Positions 32,972-41,405 of a DNA stretch of 43,589 nucleotides are shown here, piece by piece; position 1 is the first letter of the stretch, and every line of letters starts with the position of its first letter. The stretch is from Alphaproteobacteria bacterium (GTDB lineage Bacteria > Pseudomonadota > Alphaproteobacteria > Micropepsales > Micropepsaceae): NCBI GenBank assembly GCA_013389115.1, contig JACADY010000044.1, positions 1 through 43,589 on the forward strand, in the 5' to 3' direction. Position numbers and translations under genes: made by a program. The notes under the pieces are model-generated. The model did no database searches. It saw nothing but the letters and a program-made list of their open reading frames with translations, and was not told the DNA's origin.

Positions 32972-34579
32972 ATGTTCCGAACCTTCAGCATCGCGGCCAT
33001 GCTCGCCGTTCTCGCCGCCGCTTCCTTTTTCGGCGGCGCCGTCACGTTCAGCCATGCGCAATCGCCGATGATCCTCCATCGCGGCAATGGCGCGGAGCCT
33101 GAGAGCCTTGATCCCTTGCGCGCGGAGGGGCAGTGGGAGAACCACATCATCGGCGACATGATGCTGGCGCTCTATACGGAAGATGCGGAGGCCAATCCCA
33201 TTCCCGGCGCGGCCTCCTCCTATGAGGTCTCGCCCGATGGGCTTACCTGGACGTTCCGCCTGCGCGATCACAGCTGGTCGGACGGCGTGCCCGTCACGGC
33301 GGATGATTTCGTCTTTGCCTATCGGCGCATCCTCGACCCGGCGAATGCGGGCAAGTACGCCTCCATCCTCTTCGACATCAAGAACGCGCGGCTCGTCAAT
33401 GAAGGCAAGCTGCCGGTCGATGCGTTGGGCGTGAGCGCGATCGACGCCAAGACGCTTTCCATCTCGCTCGAGCATCCCGCCCCCTATCTGTTGCAGATGG
33501 TCATGCACCAGACCTGGTTTCCCGTTCCCAAGCACAAGGTCGAAGAGCTGGGCGATGACTGGGTGAAGGCCGGGAACTATGTCTCGAACGGACCCTATGT
33601 GCTGGCCGAATGGCGCCCCAATGACCGCGTGAAGCTGGTCAAGAGCCCGACCTTCTACGACGCCGCGAACGTCAAGATCGATGAGATCTATTTCTATCCG
33701 ACCGAGGATACGACGGCGGCGGTCAAGCGCTTCCGGGCGGGCGAGCTCGACACGCAGGATCAGGTTTCCTCCCAGGACGTCGATTGGATCAAGGCCAATC
33801 TGCCCGGGCAGTTGAAGCTCGAACCCTATCTTGCGCTTTCCTATATCGCCATCAACATGACGTATGCGCCGCTGTCCGACATCCGCGTGCGCGAGGCGAT
33901 CAATCTTGCCTTCGATCGCGAGACGATCGCGACCAAGCTGCTCAACTTCGAAGAGGCGCCCGCCTATGCCGTCGTGCCGGCAAAGGTGGCGGATTGGCCC
34001 GGCGGCAATGCCCTTTCGTTCAAGGACCTGCCCTATCCTGACCGCGTGGCGCGGGCAAAGCAGTTGATGGAGGAGGCGGGCTATGGCCCCGGCAATCGAC
34101 TCGCCTTGCGCTATGAGCATGGGCCGCAGCCCGACAACAAACGCATCGCGGCCGCGTTTCAAGCCATGATGCGGGAGATCTATGTCGATCTCGAATTGCG
34201 GCAGTCGGAAACGAAGACACTCTATGTCTATCTGCAGGAAGGCGACTTCCAACTTGGACAGGCGGCGTGGGTGGGCGACTTCAACGACGCCTACAACTTC
34301 CTGTTCCTGTTCGAATCTGACAATCACGGCCTCAATTACGGCCGCTGGAAAAATCCCGACTATGACGCCTTGATCGACAAGGCGCAGAACACGGTCGATG
34401 GCAAAGAGCGCCAAGCCATCATGGCGCAGGCCGAAAAGATCATCCTTGATCAATTCGCGTTCATCCCCAACCGCTTCCTCAACACGCGAAATCTCGTCTC
34501 GCCGCGCGTGAAGGGGTGGATCACTAATATCCGCGATATCAACCGGACGCGCTGGCTCAGCGTCGAACAGCCCTCCTAA
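32972..34579 (+). CDS. Peptide ABC transporter binding protein, OppA-like (paralogue 3)
   Basis: 535 residues with a signal peptide ending S-H-A-Q. Landmarks are L-H-R-G-N-G-A-E-P-E-S-L-D-P, where Glu and no His-Lys follows as in the others, W-S-D-G-V-P-V-T-A-D-D-F-V-F-A and I-N-R-T-R-W-L-S-V-E at the end. GGAGG eight bases before 32972 sets the start, 33 bases after paralogue 2. It and paralogue 2 share S-S-Q-D-[IV]-D-W-[LI]-K-A-N, suggesting they are the closest pair. Confidence 0.92.
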   Translation: MFRTFSIAAMLAVLAAASFFGGAVTFSHAQSPMILHRGNGAEPESLDPLRAEGQWENHIIGDMMLALYTEDAEANPIPGAASSYEVSPDGLTWTFRLRDHSWSDGVPVTADDFVFAYRRILDPANAGKYASILFDIKNARLVNEGKLPVDALGVSAIDAKTLSISLEHPAPYLLQMVMHQTWFPVPKHKVEELGDDWVKAGNYVSNGPYVLAEWRPNDRVKLVKSPTFYDAANVKIDEIYFYPTEDTTAAVKRFRAGELDTQDQVSSQDVDWIKANLPGQLKLEPYLALSYIAINMTYAPLSDIRVREAINLAFDRETIATKLLNFEEAPAYAVVPAKVADWPGGNALSFKDLPYPDRVARAKQLMEEAGYGPGNRLALRYEHGPQPDNKRIAAAFQAMMREIYVDLELRQSETKTLYVYLQEGDFQLGQAAWVGDFNDAYNFLFLFESDNHGLNYGRWKNPDYDALIDKAQNTVDGKERQAIMAQAEKIILDQFAFIPNRFLNTRNLVSPRVKGWITNIRDINRTRWLSVEQPS

Positions 34580-34593
34580 GGGATAGCGCGCCC

Positions 34594-36189
34594 ATGCTCC
34601 GGTTCGTCCAGATCATCGCCGCCAGCGTCTTGGCGCTGACGGCGGCGTTTGCCCATCCCGCCACGGCGCACGCCGATAGCGTCTTGCATCGCGGCAATCA
34701 GAATGAGCCCGATACGCTCGATCCCAACAAGGCGACGGGATCGTGGGAGAACAACATTCTGGGCGACCTGTTCTTGGGGCTCATGACCGAAGATGCGGCC
34801 GGAGACCCGATCGCGGGGGCGGCGGAAAGCTGGAGCATCTCGCCAGACGGCCTCACCTGGACCTTCACGCTGCGCGATCATCAGTGGTCGGACGGTGTTC
34901 CGGTGACGGCAGAGGATTTCGTCTTCGGCATGCGGCGTGCCCTGTCGCCGGCGCTGGCATCAGAATACGCGTCCATCCTCTATCCCATCAAAGGCGCGTT
35001 CGAGGTCAATAGCGGTAAGGCCGCGCCCGAGACGCTGGACGTGCGGGCGATCGATGCCCGGACGCTTTCGATCACGCTCACCAATCCGGCGCCGTACCTG
35101 CCCCAGCTGTTGATGCATCAAACCGCGTTTCCCATTCCCAAACATCTCGTCGAGGCCTATGGCGCCAACTGGACCCAGCCTGGGATCCTGGCAAGCAATG
35201 GTCCTTACATGCTCTCAGAATGGGTGCCGAACGGGCATGTGAAACTGGTGAAGAACCCGCATTTCTATGACGCCGGCTCGGTCGCCATCGACACGGTCAT
35301 CTTCTATCCGACGGATGATTCAGAGGCCGCGCTGCGCCGGTTCCGTGCCGGCGAGCTTGATACCAATACCGGCATTCCCTCGCAGAAGCTCGATTTCGTG
35401 CGCAGCGAGATGGCCGCTTCGGCGCGGATCGCGCTCGTCCTCAACGTGCGCTATATCGCGTTCAATACCTCTCGCAAGCCCTTTGACGATGTGCGGGTGC
35501 GCGCCGCACTGTCGATGGCAATCGACCGGGAGGCGATCGTCGAGAAAATTCTCAAGGCGGGGGAAAAGCCCGCCTATGCCTTGGTGCCGCCCGGAACGGC
35601 GGGCTATAGCTCATCGCCTTCCCTCTCCTTCAGGGGCGAGACAATGGCGGCACGCCAGGCGGAAGCGCGGCGGCTTCTGAGCGAAGCCGGCTATGGCGCC
35701 GATCATCCGCTCAGTTTTCCCTACAACTATATCGGAGATCCCGATTCGCGGCGCATGGCGGTGGCGCTGACCGATTTCTGGTCACAGGTGGGGGTCAGGG
35801 CCGAGGCGGTGGTGAGCGAGAAGAAGGTCCATTATGACCTCCTGCGCAACGGCAATTACGAGGTGGGGGAGGCCAACTGGTTCGCCGACTATAACGATGC
35901 AAAGAACTTCCTTTTTCTCGTCCAGCCCTCTTCGGGGCCGATGAACATCTCCAAATATGCGAGCATGGATTTCGAGGCGTTGATGGGGAAATCCGATGCC
36001 GAGGCCGACGGGGCGCGGCGGCAGTCCATCATGGCTGAGGCCGAGCAGTTGATGCTGAACGAGCATCCGATCGCGCCGCTCTTCTTCGGCGTTTCGCGCA
36101 CGCTCGTCTCCCCGCGCATCGAGGGATGGGTGGACAATCTGACGAATGTTCACCGCACGCGCTTCATGCGGATCAAGCCGGCCGGATAG
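34594..36189 (+). CDS. Peptide ABC transporter binding protein, OppA-like (paralogue 4)
   Basis: 531 residues with a signal peptide ending A-H-A-D. Landmarks are L-H-R-G-N-Q-N-E-P-D-T-L-D-P-N-K, W-S-D-G-V-P-V-T-A-E-D-F-V-F-G and N-V-H-R-T-R-F-M-R. It begins 14 bases after paralogue 3 and ends the array; an AAGGGA site precedes the ATG. Features such as N-N-I-L-G-D and V-H-R-T-R-F it shares with paralogue 1. It converges with the small gene at 36198 with only 8 bases between. Confidence 0.92.
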   Translation: MLRFVQIIAASVLALTAAFAHPATAHADSVLHRGNQNEPDTLDPNKATGSWENNILGDLFLGLMTEDAAGDPIAGAAESWSISPDGLTWTFTLRDHQWSDGVPVTAEDFVFGMRRALSPALASEYASILYPIKGAFEVNSGKAAPETLDVRAIDARTLSITLTNPAPYLPQLLMHQTAFPIPKHLVEAYGANWTQPGILASNGPYMLSEWVPNGHVKLVKNPHFYDAGSVAIDTVIFYPTDDSEAALRRFRAGELDTNTGIPSQKLDFVRSEMAASARIALVLNVRYIAFNTSRKPFDDVRVRAALSMAIDREAIVEKILKAGEKPAYALVPPGTAGYSSSPSLSFRGETMAARQAEARRLLSEAGYGADHPLSFPYNYIGDPDSRRMAVALTDFWSQVGVRAEAVVSEKKVHYDLLRNGNYEVGEANWFADYNDAKNFLFLVQPSSGPMNISKYASMDFEALMGKSDAEADGARRQSIMAEAEQLMLNEHPIAPLFFGVSRTLVSPRIEGWVDNLTNVHRTRFMRIKPAG

Positions 36190-36197
36190 GGCGTTTC

Positions 36198-36548
36198 CTA
36201 CTGCGTCAGCGGGGCGGCAGGCGCGGCCGGCTTTGGCGTGATCGTCTCGATCATGCAAAAGCCGCCTTCCGCCATCTTGATCGTGTCGCCGGGCTTAGCA
36301 CAGCCCGCGTTCACGCGTGAATCGAAGATGGGGTGGTTGGCAATCGCGTCCGCCCGACAACCCTTATGCATCACCGCGTCGAACTCCCTGCCCTTCTCAT
36401 CCACCAGCGTCACATGGGTGTCGTCCACCGCGCGCCAGCGATCAAGGCGCTCATAGCGGAGACATTCCTTCGGCGTTGCATCAGCCGCCGCCACGGCCGT
36501 TACCGCCAACCAAACGCCAATCGTCAAAAACCCTGCCACAATGCGCAT
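36198..36548 (-). CDS. Small secreted protein of unknown function (Cys-containing)
   Basis: 116 residues with a signal peptide ending A-V-A-A-A. The mature part reads E-C-L-R-Y-E-R-L-D-R-W-R-A-V-D-D-T-H-V-T-L, then H-K-G-C, N-A-G-C and G-F-C-M-I-E: four cysteines that could form two disulphides. The C-x5-I/L-x-x-W-x-x-x-D-D-x-x-V pattern is reminiscent of a DUF6491-like family, but that is from memory and uncertain. A Pro/Ala tail closes the chain. GGAG before the ATG supports the start. Confidence 0.75.
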   Translation of the reverse strand: MRIVAGFLTIGVWLAVTAVAAADATPKECLRYERLDRWRAVDDTHVTLVDEKGREFDAVMHKGCRADAIANHPIFDSRVNAGCAKPGDTIKMAEGGFCMIETITPKPAAPAAPLTQ

Positions 36549-36560
36549 GAGCCTTCTCCT

Positions 36561-36678
36561 TCGTGCGTCGCTTCGATCAGATCGTCACGCTGCTCACTCT
36601 CTTTGTCTTGCGCAGCGTTTCGCGGAGAACCGATACTCTTTCCCGTCTTCGCGGGGTCACGCCTTTTCCGCATGCCGC
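36561..36678. repeat. Dispersed repeat, diverged full-length copy (copy 3)
   Basis: The sequence runs parallel to 8983-9100: TTCGATCAGATCGTCACGCT matches the first half, CGCAGCGTTTCGCGGAGAAC the middle, and CCCGTCTTCGCGGGGTCACG the hairpin and right part, ending TTTTCCGCATGCCGC. The outer GCTCTA ends are degraded. It is the oldest-looking copy. Confidence 0.65.
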
Positions 36679-36756
36679 ACCGGCCATGATGGCCTTCGCA
36701 AAGAATAAGAGCAAACTGGGTCGCGCCAACATTAATTCCCGACAGGGACTCAGCAA

Positions 36757-36790
36757 GAAAAGGCCCCGGGGCGTTGGCGCCGGGGCCTTT
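36757..36790 (-). terminator. Rho-independent terminator of sppA
   Basis: AAAGGCCCCGG (36759-36769) pairs with CCGGGGCCTTT (36780-36790). On the minus strand the hairpin is followed by TTTTCTTG. It lies about 45 bases beyond the sppA stop. Confidence 0.75.
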
Positions 36791-36835
36791 CTCGTTCAGT
36801 CAGAGCCGGCCTCAAGCCGGTCCGGCGTCAACGGG

Positions 36836-38635
36836 TCAGCGCAGCTTCTGGCGCGGCGCGCGCGCCTGAACGCCCGCCTCATCGGCATCGTCCGCCGCTT
36901 CCATCAGCGTCTGCGCCATGTCGGTGTCGAGCACCGCATCGAACGACTGCAGCGTCGTAACCGCCGCGGCAGCGCCGCCGAAGAGCTCGGCAAATTGCTC
37001 GATCGGCGTCTTGGGCGCCGGGAACAGGCGCAGGTGGATCTTCGCATCCGGCGACAGCCCCGCCATCGCTATCGTCGCACCCAGCGCATCGCGGAAGCCG
37101 CCCAGTTCATCGACAAGGCCACGGGCCTTGGCGTCGGTGCCCGACCACACCCGGCCCTTGGCCACGGCGCGGATCTCCTCGGGCGTCTTGCCGCGCGCCT
37201 CGGCGACCTTGGTCACAAAGTCCTTGTAGATGGAATCGATCAACCGGTTCACGGCCGCGACCTGTTCGGGCGTGAATTTCTCGATCGTGTTGAACATGGT
37301 CGTTGTGGGTCCGCCAAAGGTGATGCCCTTGAAGCCGACGCCCAGCCAGTCATAGGTGCCGCCGAACACGACCTTGCCGAAGAGCACGCCGATCGAGCCC
37401 GTGATCGTCGTGGGTTCGGCAAAGATCTTGTCGCCCGTCATCGACACCCAATAGCCTCCGGAAGCCGCCACGGGACCCATGCTGATGATCACCGGCTTGC
37501 CAGCCGCCTGCGCCTTGCGGATCGCATCGAGGATCTGGTCGGAGGCAATGGCAGAGCCACCTGGCGAATTGACCCGGAAGAGGATCGCCTTGACTTCCTT
37601 GTCCTCGGTCGCGTCGCGGAACGCCTTTGCCAGCGTGTCGCCACCGATCGAGGTCTCATCGCTGCCCAACGGATCGGGCTGACCAGACTCGCCTTCCTGG
37701 ATCGCCCCCTCGCCCATGATGAGCGCGATGACGCCATCATTGCCGTAGGGGTTCTCGTAGGGGCTGCCCTCGGCCTTGTAGTAGGCGGCCAATTCGGTCA
37801 ACTCGGCGCCCTCGCCGGCGCGGTCCTTGGCCGCCTTTTCGGCCTGGTCGTCAAAGCCAAGCTCGTCAACGAGCTTGAGAGCCTTTGCCTCATCCGAAAT
37901 GTAAGGCGCGCCATTGAGAACGGCGAGGAACTTCTCGACCGTCATGCCGCGATCCGCAGCGATTTCGGCCGTCGCGGTGCCGAAGATCGAGCCGAGCAGC
38001 GCCGTCATCGCCTCGCGATGCGCCGGCGTGAAATCGCGCTCCATGAACTGGTTGGCCGCGTTCTTATATTCCTCGCGCTGGAAGAACTCGGGCTCGGCCT
38101 TCAGATTCTCCAATGCGCCGCGCAGGAACATCGCATAGCTGGCGATGCCCGAGGTGCCCATGCCGGAGCCCGGCTGGAGCCAGATCTGATCCGCGGCCGA
38201 GGCAAGGTAGTAGGCGTTGAGCCCGCCGCCCAACTGGCCCTGGGTGTGCACCAGAACGAACTTGCCCGCCGCCCGCAACGCCTTCAGCGAGGCGCGCAGC
38301 TCCTGAACATGCGCGTAGGAGAGGCCGCCCTCGCCAACACGGATGTAGATCCCCTTCACACGCGGATCGGACTCCGCCTTTTGCAGCGCAAAGATCGTCT
38401 CGATTACGCTTGGCGGCGCCGTCCCGAACACCGATGGCGAAGGCTGATCGGTGAAGTCCTGCCGCATGTCGAGCGTCAGCACCATCGTGGCCGGCAGGCC
38501 CTTTGAACCGAACGATCCAAAAATCGACGACAGCACTGCAATCAGAATGACGAGCGCCACCAGTGTGAAAATGATGTTGATCGCGCTGACAAAGCGCGCC
38601 AGGACCCATTTAAAGGGCGCTAATACCCATGACAT
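36836..38635 (-). CDS. sppA: Signal peptide peptidase SppA, long (67K) type
   Basis: A 599-residue membrane-anchored serine protease with two tandem SppA/ClpP-like domains. One membrane segment lies at about residues 20-40. The catalytic Lys is in E-E-Y-K-N-A-A-N-Q-F (near 191) and the Ser in G-P-V-A-A-S-G-G-Y-W (near 392), as in E. coli SppA where Lys and Ser come from different halves. It degrades cleaved signal peptides in the membrane. GGAGA 8-9 bases before the ATG at 38635 supports the start; an in-frame ATG nine codons upstream was rejected. The C-terminus is short and basic. Confidence 0.95.
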   Translation of the reverse strand: MSWVLAPFKWVLARFVSAINIIFTLVALVILIAVLSSIFGSFGSKGLPATMVLTLDMRQDFTDQPSPSVFGTAPPSVIETIFALQKAESDPRVKGIYIRVGEGGLSYAHVQELRASLKALRAAGKFVLVHTQGQLGGGLNAYYLASAADQIWLQPGSGMGTSGIASYAMFLRGALENLKAEPEFFQREEYKNAANQFMERDFTPAHREAMTALLGSIFGTATAEIAADRGMTVEKFLAVLNGAPYISDEAKALKLVDELGFDDQAEKAAKDRAGEGAELTELAAYYKAEGSPYENPYGNDGVIALIMGEGAIQEGESGQPDPLGSDETSIGGDTLAKAFRDATEDKEVKAILFRVNSPGGSAIASDQILDAIRKAQAAGKPVIISMGPVAASGGYWVSMTGDKIFAEPTTITGSIGVLFGKVVFGGTYDWLGVGFKGITFGGPTTTMFNTIEKFTPEQVAAVNRLIDSIYKDFVTKVAEARGKTPEEIRAVAKGRVWSGTDAKARGLVDELGGFRDALGATIAMAGLSPDAKIHLRLFPAPKTPIEQFAELFGGAAAAVTTLQSFDAVLDTDMAQTLMEAADDADEAGVQARAPRQKLR

Positions 38636-38793
38636 GCAAGAGTTCTCCTTCCTTGCCCCCAATCAGGGAACCGGGCCTCGCCCGTCCCCAGCTCATATTT
38701 CACCATAGGCCAGGGGCTTTAAGGACGTCTATCAACGGCTTCGTGAACGCTTCGCCGCTGTCGCATTTTGGCACCGCCGGTGACGCCCAACAC

Positions 38794-38824
38794 AAAAAAG
38801 CCGGGGCGCGCTTGTCGCCCCGGC
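38794..38824 (-). terminator. Rho-independent terminator of the second phasin gene
   Basis: GCCGGGGCG and CGCCCCGGC (38800-38808, 38816-38824) form a 9-base stem. On the minus strand it is followed by six T. It lies about 40 bases after the phasin stop. Confidence 0.85.
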
Positions 38825-38864
38825 CCTTGCCAGACTTGTCCTGACGCCCTGTGCCAGGTGCGAC

Positions 38865-39452
38865 CTAGGCCGCCGGCGACATCTTCTTCACCTGCGCCGT
38901 CAGAGGCTCAGCAGCCTCCTTCGCGGCTTCAACCGCCATCTCATTGATGGCGCGCATCTGCTTCACCTGGTAATCGATCTGGGTCTTCAGGTAATCCGAT
39001 TGAATTTCAAGGACTTCCTTGATCGACTTGGCCTGCAGAAGCGATTTCTGCAAATCGAAGAAGCGGTTGAGATCCTTCTGGGCGAACTCCACCAGCTGAA
39101 GGTTCACCTCGCGCACACCTTGACCGGCGAGCGAGATCGATTCGCGCACCGCCTCGGCAGTTTCGCCGGCCGATTCACGCATAAAACCAAACTGACCGCC
39201 GAAGTTCTTAAAGGCGTCGCGCATCGTCGTCGCTCCGGCCACGACGCGCTCACGCAAATCCTCACCAAGCTTGAGGAAGGCGGTCGGGCCGAAGGGAGCC
39301 TCCGACGCCGGCGTCTCAACCCGCTCCGGCTCGGGCTGCGGCTTGAATTTCACCTCGGGCTCAGCCGCCGCTGCCATCACAGTCTTGGGCGCCTTCGGCG
39401 TCGCCGACTTGCCGCCACGAGACTTGGGGGATGCTGATGTTTTCTCGGTCAT
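38865..39452 (-). CDS. Phasin-family protein
   Basis: A 195-residue protein with a Lys/Ser/Ala/Pro-rich N-terminal tail of about 70 residues, rather like a histone or PhaF tail, followed by a long amphipathic helical domain: E-S-A-G-E-T-A-E-A-V-R-E-S, F-A-Q-K-D-L-N-R-F-F-D-L-Q and I-Q-S-D-Y-L-K-T-Q-I-D-Y-Q-V-K-Q. The Q-x-x-Y-x-x-x-Q pattern is a phasin_2 hallmark. Phasins coat PHA granules; the basic tail could contact nucleic acid. AAGGA 8 bases before 39452 picks the start out of a long open frame. The spacer from 39453 to 39708 shows nothing else. Confidence 0.88.
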   Translation of the reverse strand: MTEKTSASPKSRGGKSATPKAPKTVMAAAAEPEVKFKPQPEPERVETPASEAPFGPTAFLKLGEDLRERVVAGATTMRDAFKNFGGQFGFMRESAGETAEAVRESISLAGQGVREVNLQLVEFAQKDLNRFFDLQKSLLQAKSIKEVLEIQSDYLKTQIDYQVKQMRAINEMAVEAAKEAAEPLTAQVKKMSPAA

Positions 39453-39708
39453 AGTGTTTTTCCTTTGCGCCATCGCTCGCGCCTGCCTGGCCATCGCATG
39501 CGCTCCTTTTGCCCTGCTGTTCATCCGGCAACCTTGCGCTTCATCAAAACCGCGCGCAGCCAATTGGGGCGGCATGCGCCGGAGGAACGTGCTTTCTTTA
39601 CCTTTATGAGGCGGGAAACTGGCTGGCGCAATCAAAAATGCTGCACTGCATCCAAAATTCTGGGTTGAATGTGACTCTAACAGTTTCGCGACACCTGGCA
39701 CGCGCCGG

Positions 39709-40347
39709 CTACCATCGCGCGGTCAGGTGAGCGGCCAGCGCGCCCGCAAGGCCAAGGCCCGCAATGGCGGTGCAGTACCAGAGTGTCACGAACAGGGGCG
39801 AATCATCCGTGCAGTGGGAGGCATAGAAGGCCGCCGCGAGCCCACCGGCCGCCAGACCCGCAACCGCGCCTCCAAGGGCGGGGTGATCGGGCGCACCATG
39901 GCGCAGCGTGAGCAGAAAAGCCGCCAATGGGGCAAGGGCGATGAGCGGGATGAAGGTGAGGCATTGAAGGCCGTTCTTGCCTGCCATGCGCTCCATCCAT
40001 TGCGATGAAGGCAGAAGCAGCAATTCCGACGCGCTCCCCGCGAGCAGCAGAACCGCGGGCAGCAGAAGCAAGGTCAAGGCCGCGCCCGTGTCGGCGCCAG
40101 GCCGCGACAAAGCCCGCACGGCCAGAAGCGCGCAGAGCGCGAGCGCCAGCGTCACCACGAACTTGAACTCAAAGCGCCAGGTGCCAAGCACAGCGGCGAA
40201 GTCCGCGCGCGGTCCCAAGGCGATCATGAAAACGATTGCAGCGCCCGCGATCGCCGCCAGAACCGCAAAGGTCCAAGCCGTGCTGAGAGAAGGCTGCGCG
40301 GGTTTCGTATCGCTTGCGAGCGCCTTGATCAGATCGTCCGTGTCCAT
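39709..40347 (-). CDS. nrsF: NrsF-family anti-sigma factor (six-TM, DUF1109)
   Basis: A 212-residue membrane protein. A short cytoplasmic N-terminus (M-D-T-D-D-L-I-K-A-L-A) is followed by six membrane segments. Cysteines at 129 (N-G-L-Q-C-L) and 179 (A-S-H-C-T-D-D-S) occupy the positions of the two conserved Cys reported to be important in Caulobacter NrsF. The family holds the ECF factor SigF at the membrane and releases it under metal stress. GGAG five bases before the ATG supports the start. It begins one base after the sigF stop, so the two are coupled. Confidence 0.92.
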   Translation of the reverse strand: MDTDDLIKALASDTKPAQPSLSTAWTFAVLAAIAGAAIVFMIALGPRADFAAVLGTWRFEFKFVVTLALALCALLAVRALSRPGADTGAALTLLLLPAVLLLAGSASELLLLPSSQWMERMAGKNGLQCLTFIPLIALAPLAAFLLTLRHGAPDHPALGGAVAGLAAGGLAAAFYASHCTDDSPLFVTLWYCTAIAGLGLAGALAAHLTARW

Positions 40348-40348
40348 C

Positions 40349-40879
40349 TCAACTCCGTCCAAAACGCTGCGCGATCGCCTTCAGGCCCCGATGCAGCGCT
40401 ACGCGAACCGCCGTTTCACTCATCATCAAAATGCCGGCCGTTTCGCCGATCGAGCGGCCTTCGACCGAGACCGCCGAGACGAAGGCCCGCTGACCTGGCG
40501 GAAGACAGGAGAGCGCCCGCTCAATCTCGCGGTCGGTGACACTCTCGGCCTGCGGCGCGCCTTCCAACGTCTCGGCCACCTCGTCAATGGCGATTTCAAT
40601 CCGCCTTCCCTTCCTTCGGAAAGCGTCAATGAGCTTGTGCCGCGCGATGGCAAAGAGCCATGGCCTGACAGGCGCCCCATCCGCCCAGGTATGCCGCTTC
40701 ACATGGAGCGCAAGCAGCGTCTCCTGCACGATGTCCTCCGGGTCAATGCCGCCATGCGATATCTTCCGCCGCGCAAAGGCGCGCACAGAGGCCGCCGCAA
40801 AGCGGAGCAATTCCGCATACGCCCTTTCATCGCCCGCTATCGCGGCCCGCATCAGATTGACCAGATCGCGTTCGTCCAA
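40349..40879 (-). CDS. sigF: ECF sigma factor SigF
   Basis: A 176-residue ECF sigma factor. Region 2 shows D-P-E-D-I-V-Q-E-T-L-L-A-L-H and R-P-W-L-F-A-I-A-R-H-K-L-I-D-A-F-R-R; region 4 shows L-P-P-G-Q-R-A-F-V and the helix-turn-helix S-I-G-E-T-A-G-I-L-M-M-S-E-T-A-V-R-V-A-L-H-R. Pairing with NrsF identifies the SigF group. The best start is a TTG at 40879 preceded by a purine-rich GAGGGAAGAG; the first in-frame ATG is nine codons in and has no good site. It is divergent from the bufferin operon, which carries a matching promoter. Confidence 0.92.
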   Translation of the reverse strand: MDERDLVNLMRAAIAGDERAYAELLRFAAASVRAFARRKISHGGIDPEDIVQETLLALHVKRHTWADGAPVRPWLFAIARHKLIDAFRRKGRRIEIAIDEVAETLEGAPQAESVTDREIERALSCLPPGQRAFVSAVSVEGRSIGETAGILMMSETAVRVALHRGLKAIAQRFGRS

Positions 40880-40910
40880 AGGGCTCTTCCCTCTCTTACG
40901 CTCCCGAGGC

Positions 40911-40932
40911 CGCCTTCATTACATTGAAGGCG
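40911..40932. promoter_or_regulatory. Perfect inverted repeat before sigF
   Basis: CGCCTTCA and TGAAGGCG form 8-base arms around TTACAT, 32-53 bases upstream of the sigF start. It could be an operator or an RNA hairpin. On the minus strand GTAATG-N16-CGTA overlaps it, a weak match to the SigF promoter that would allow autoregulation. Confidence 0.35.
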
Positions 40933-40981
40933 ATTCCCCCTTATGCGCCGCGGAAATCACAAATTCGTGTGAGGGGGATTG

Positions 40982-41007
40982 GTAACACAACCCTCGCCCA
41001 TGCCGAA
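40982..41007 (+). promoter_or_regulatory. Candidate SigF promoter of the bufferin operon
   Basis: GTAACA (40982-40987), exactly 16 bases, then CGAA (41004-41007). The SigF consensus known from Caulobacter is GTAACC-N16-CGAA, so nine of ten positions match with the right spacing. Transcription would begin near 41013, giving a leader of about 45 bases before bufA1. Confidence 0.75.
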
Positions 41008-41059
41008 CTCCCGTTTGCGTCCGTGCAGTGGGCGCACCAACCGATCAAAGAGAGCACCC

Positions 41060-41368
41060 ATGTCAACAAAGACCATTTTGAGCTCGGCCATCCTCGCCGG
41101 CGCCCTTGCCACCGCCCTCGTCTCGCTGGCGCAGGCCGACGAGATGAAGGGCGCGTCCGCGGCCGAAAAAGAGAAGTGCTATGGCATCGCCCTCAAGGGG
41201 CAGAACGACTGTGCCGCAGGCCCCGGCACAACCTGCCAGGGCACGTCCACGATCGACTACCAGGGCAATGCCTGGAAGCTCGTCGACAAAGGCACCTGCG
41301 TGACGATGGAACTGCCCGAGGGCCGCAAAGGCTCGCTTGAAGCGCTGACGCGCGACCTGCCCGCGTAA
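41060..41368 (+). CDS. bufA1: Bufferin precursor BufA1 (DUF2282)
   Basis: 102 residues with a signal peptide ending A-Q-A (about residue 26). Four cysteines at 40, 51, 59 and 80 lie in [21 protein letters not shown] and K-G-T-C-V-T-M, the signature of DUF2282. Bufferins are exported ribosomally made metallophores; in the studied examples the MNIO enzyme turns cysteines into thiooxazoles that bind copper. The start at 41060 follows GAGAG and the candidate SigF promoter. It is the first gene of a bufA1-bufB-bufC-doxX operon. Confidence 0.93.
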   Translation: MSTKTILSSAILAGALATALVSLAQADEMKGASAAEKEKCYGIALKGQNDCAAGPGTTCQGTSTIDYQGNAWKLVDKGTCVTMELPEGRKGSLEALTRDLPA

Positions 41369-41405
41369 CGGCAGTGCGCGAAAACCGGAAAGCGAAGGAC
41401 CTGAC

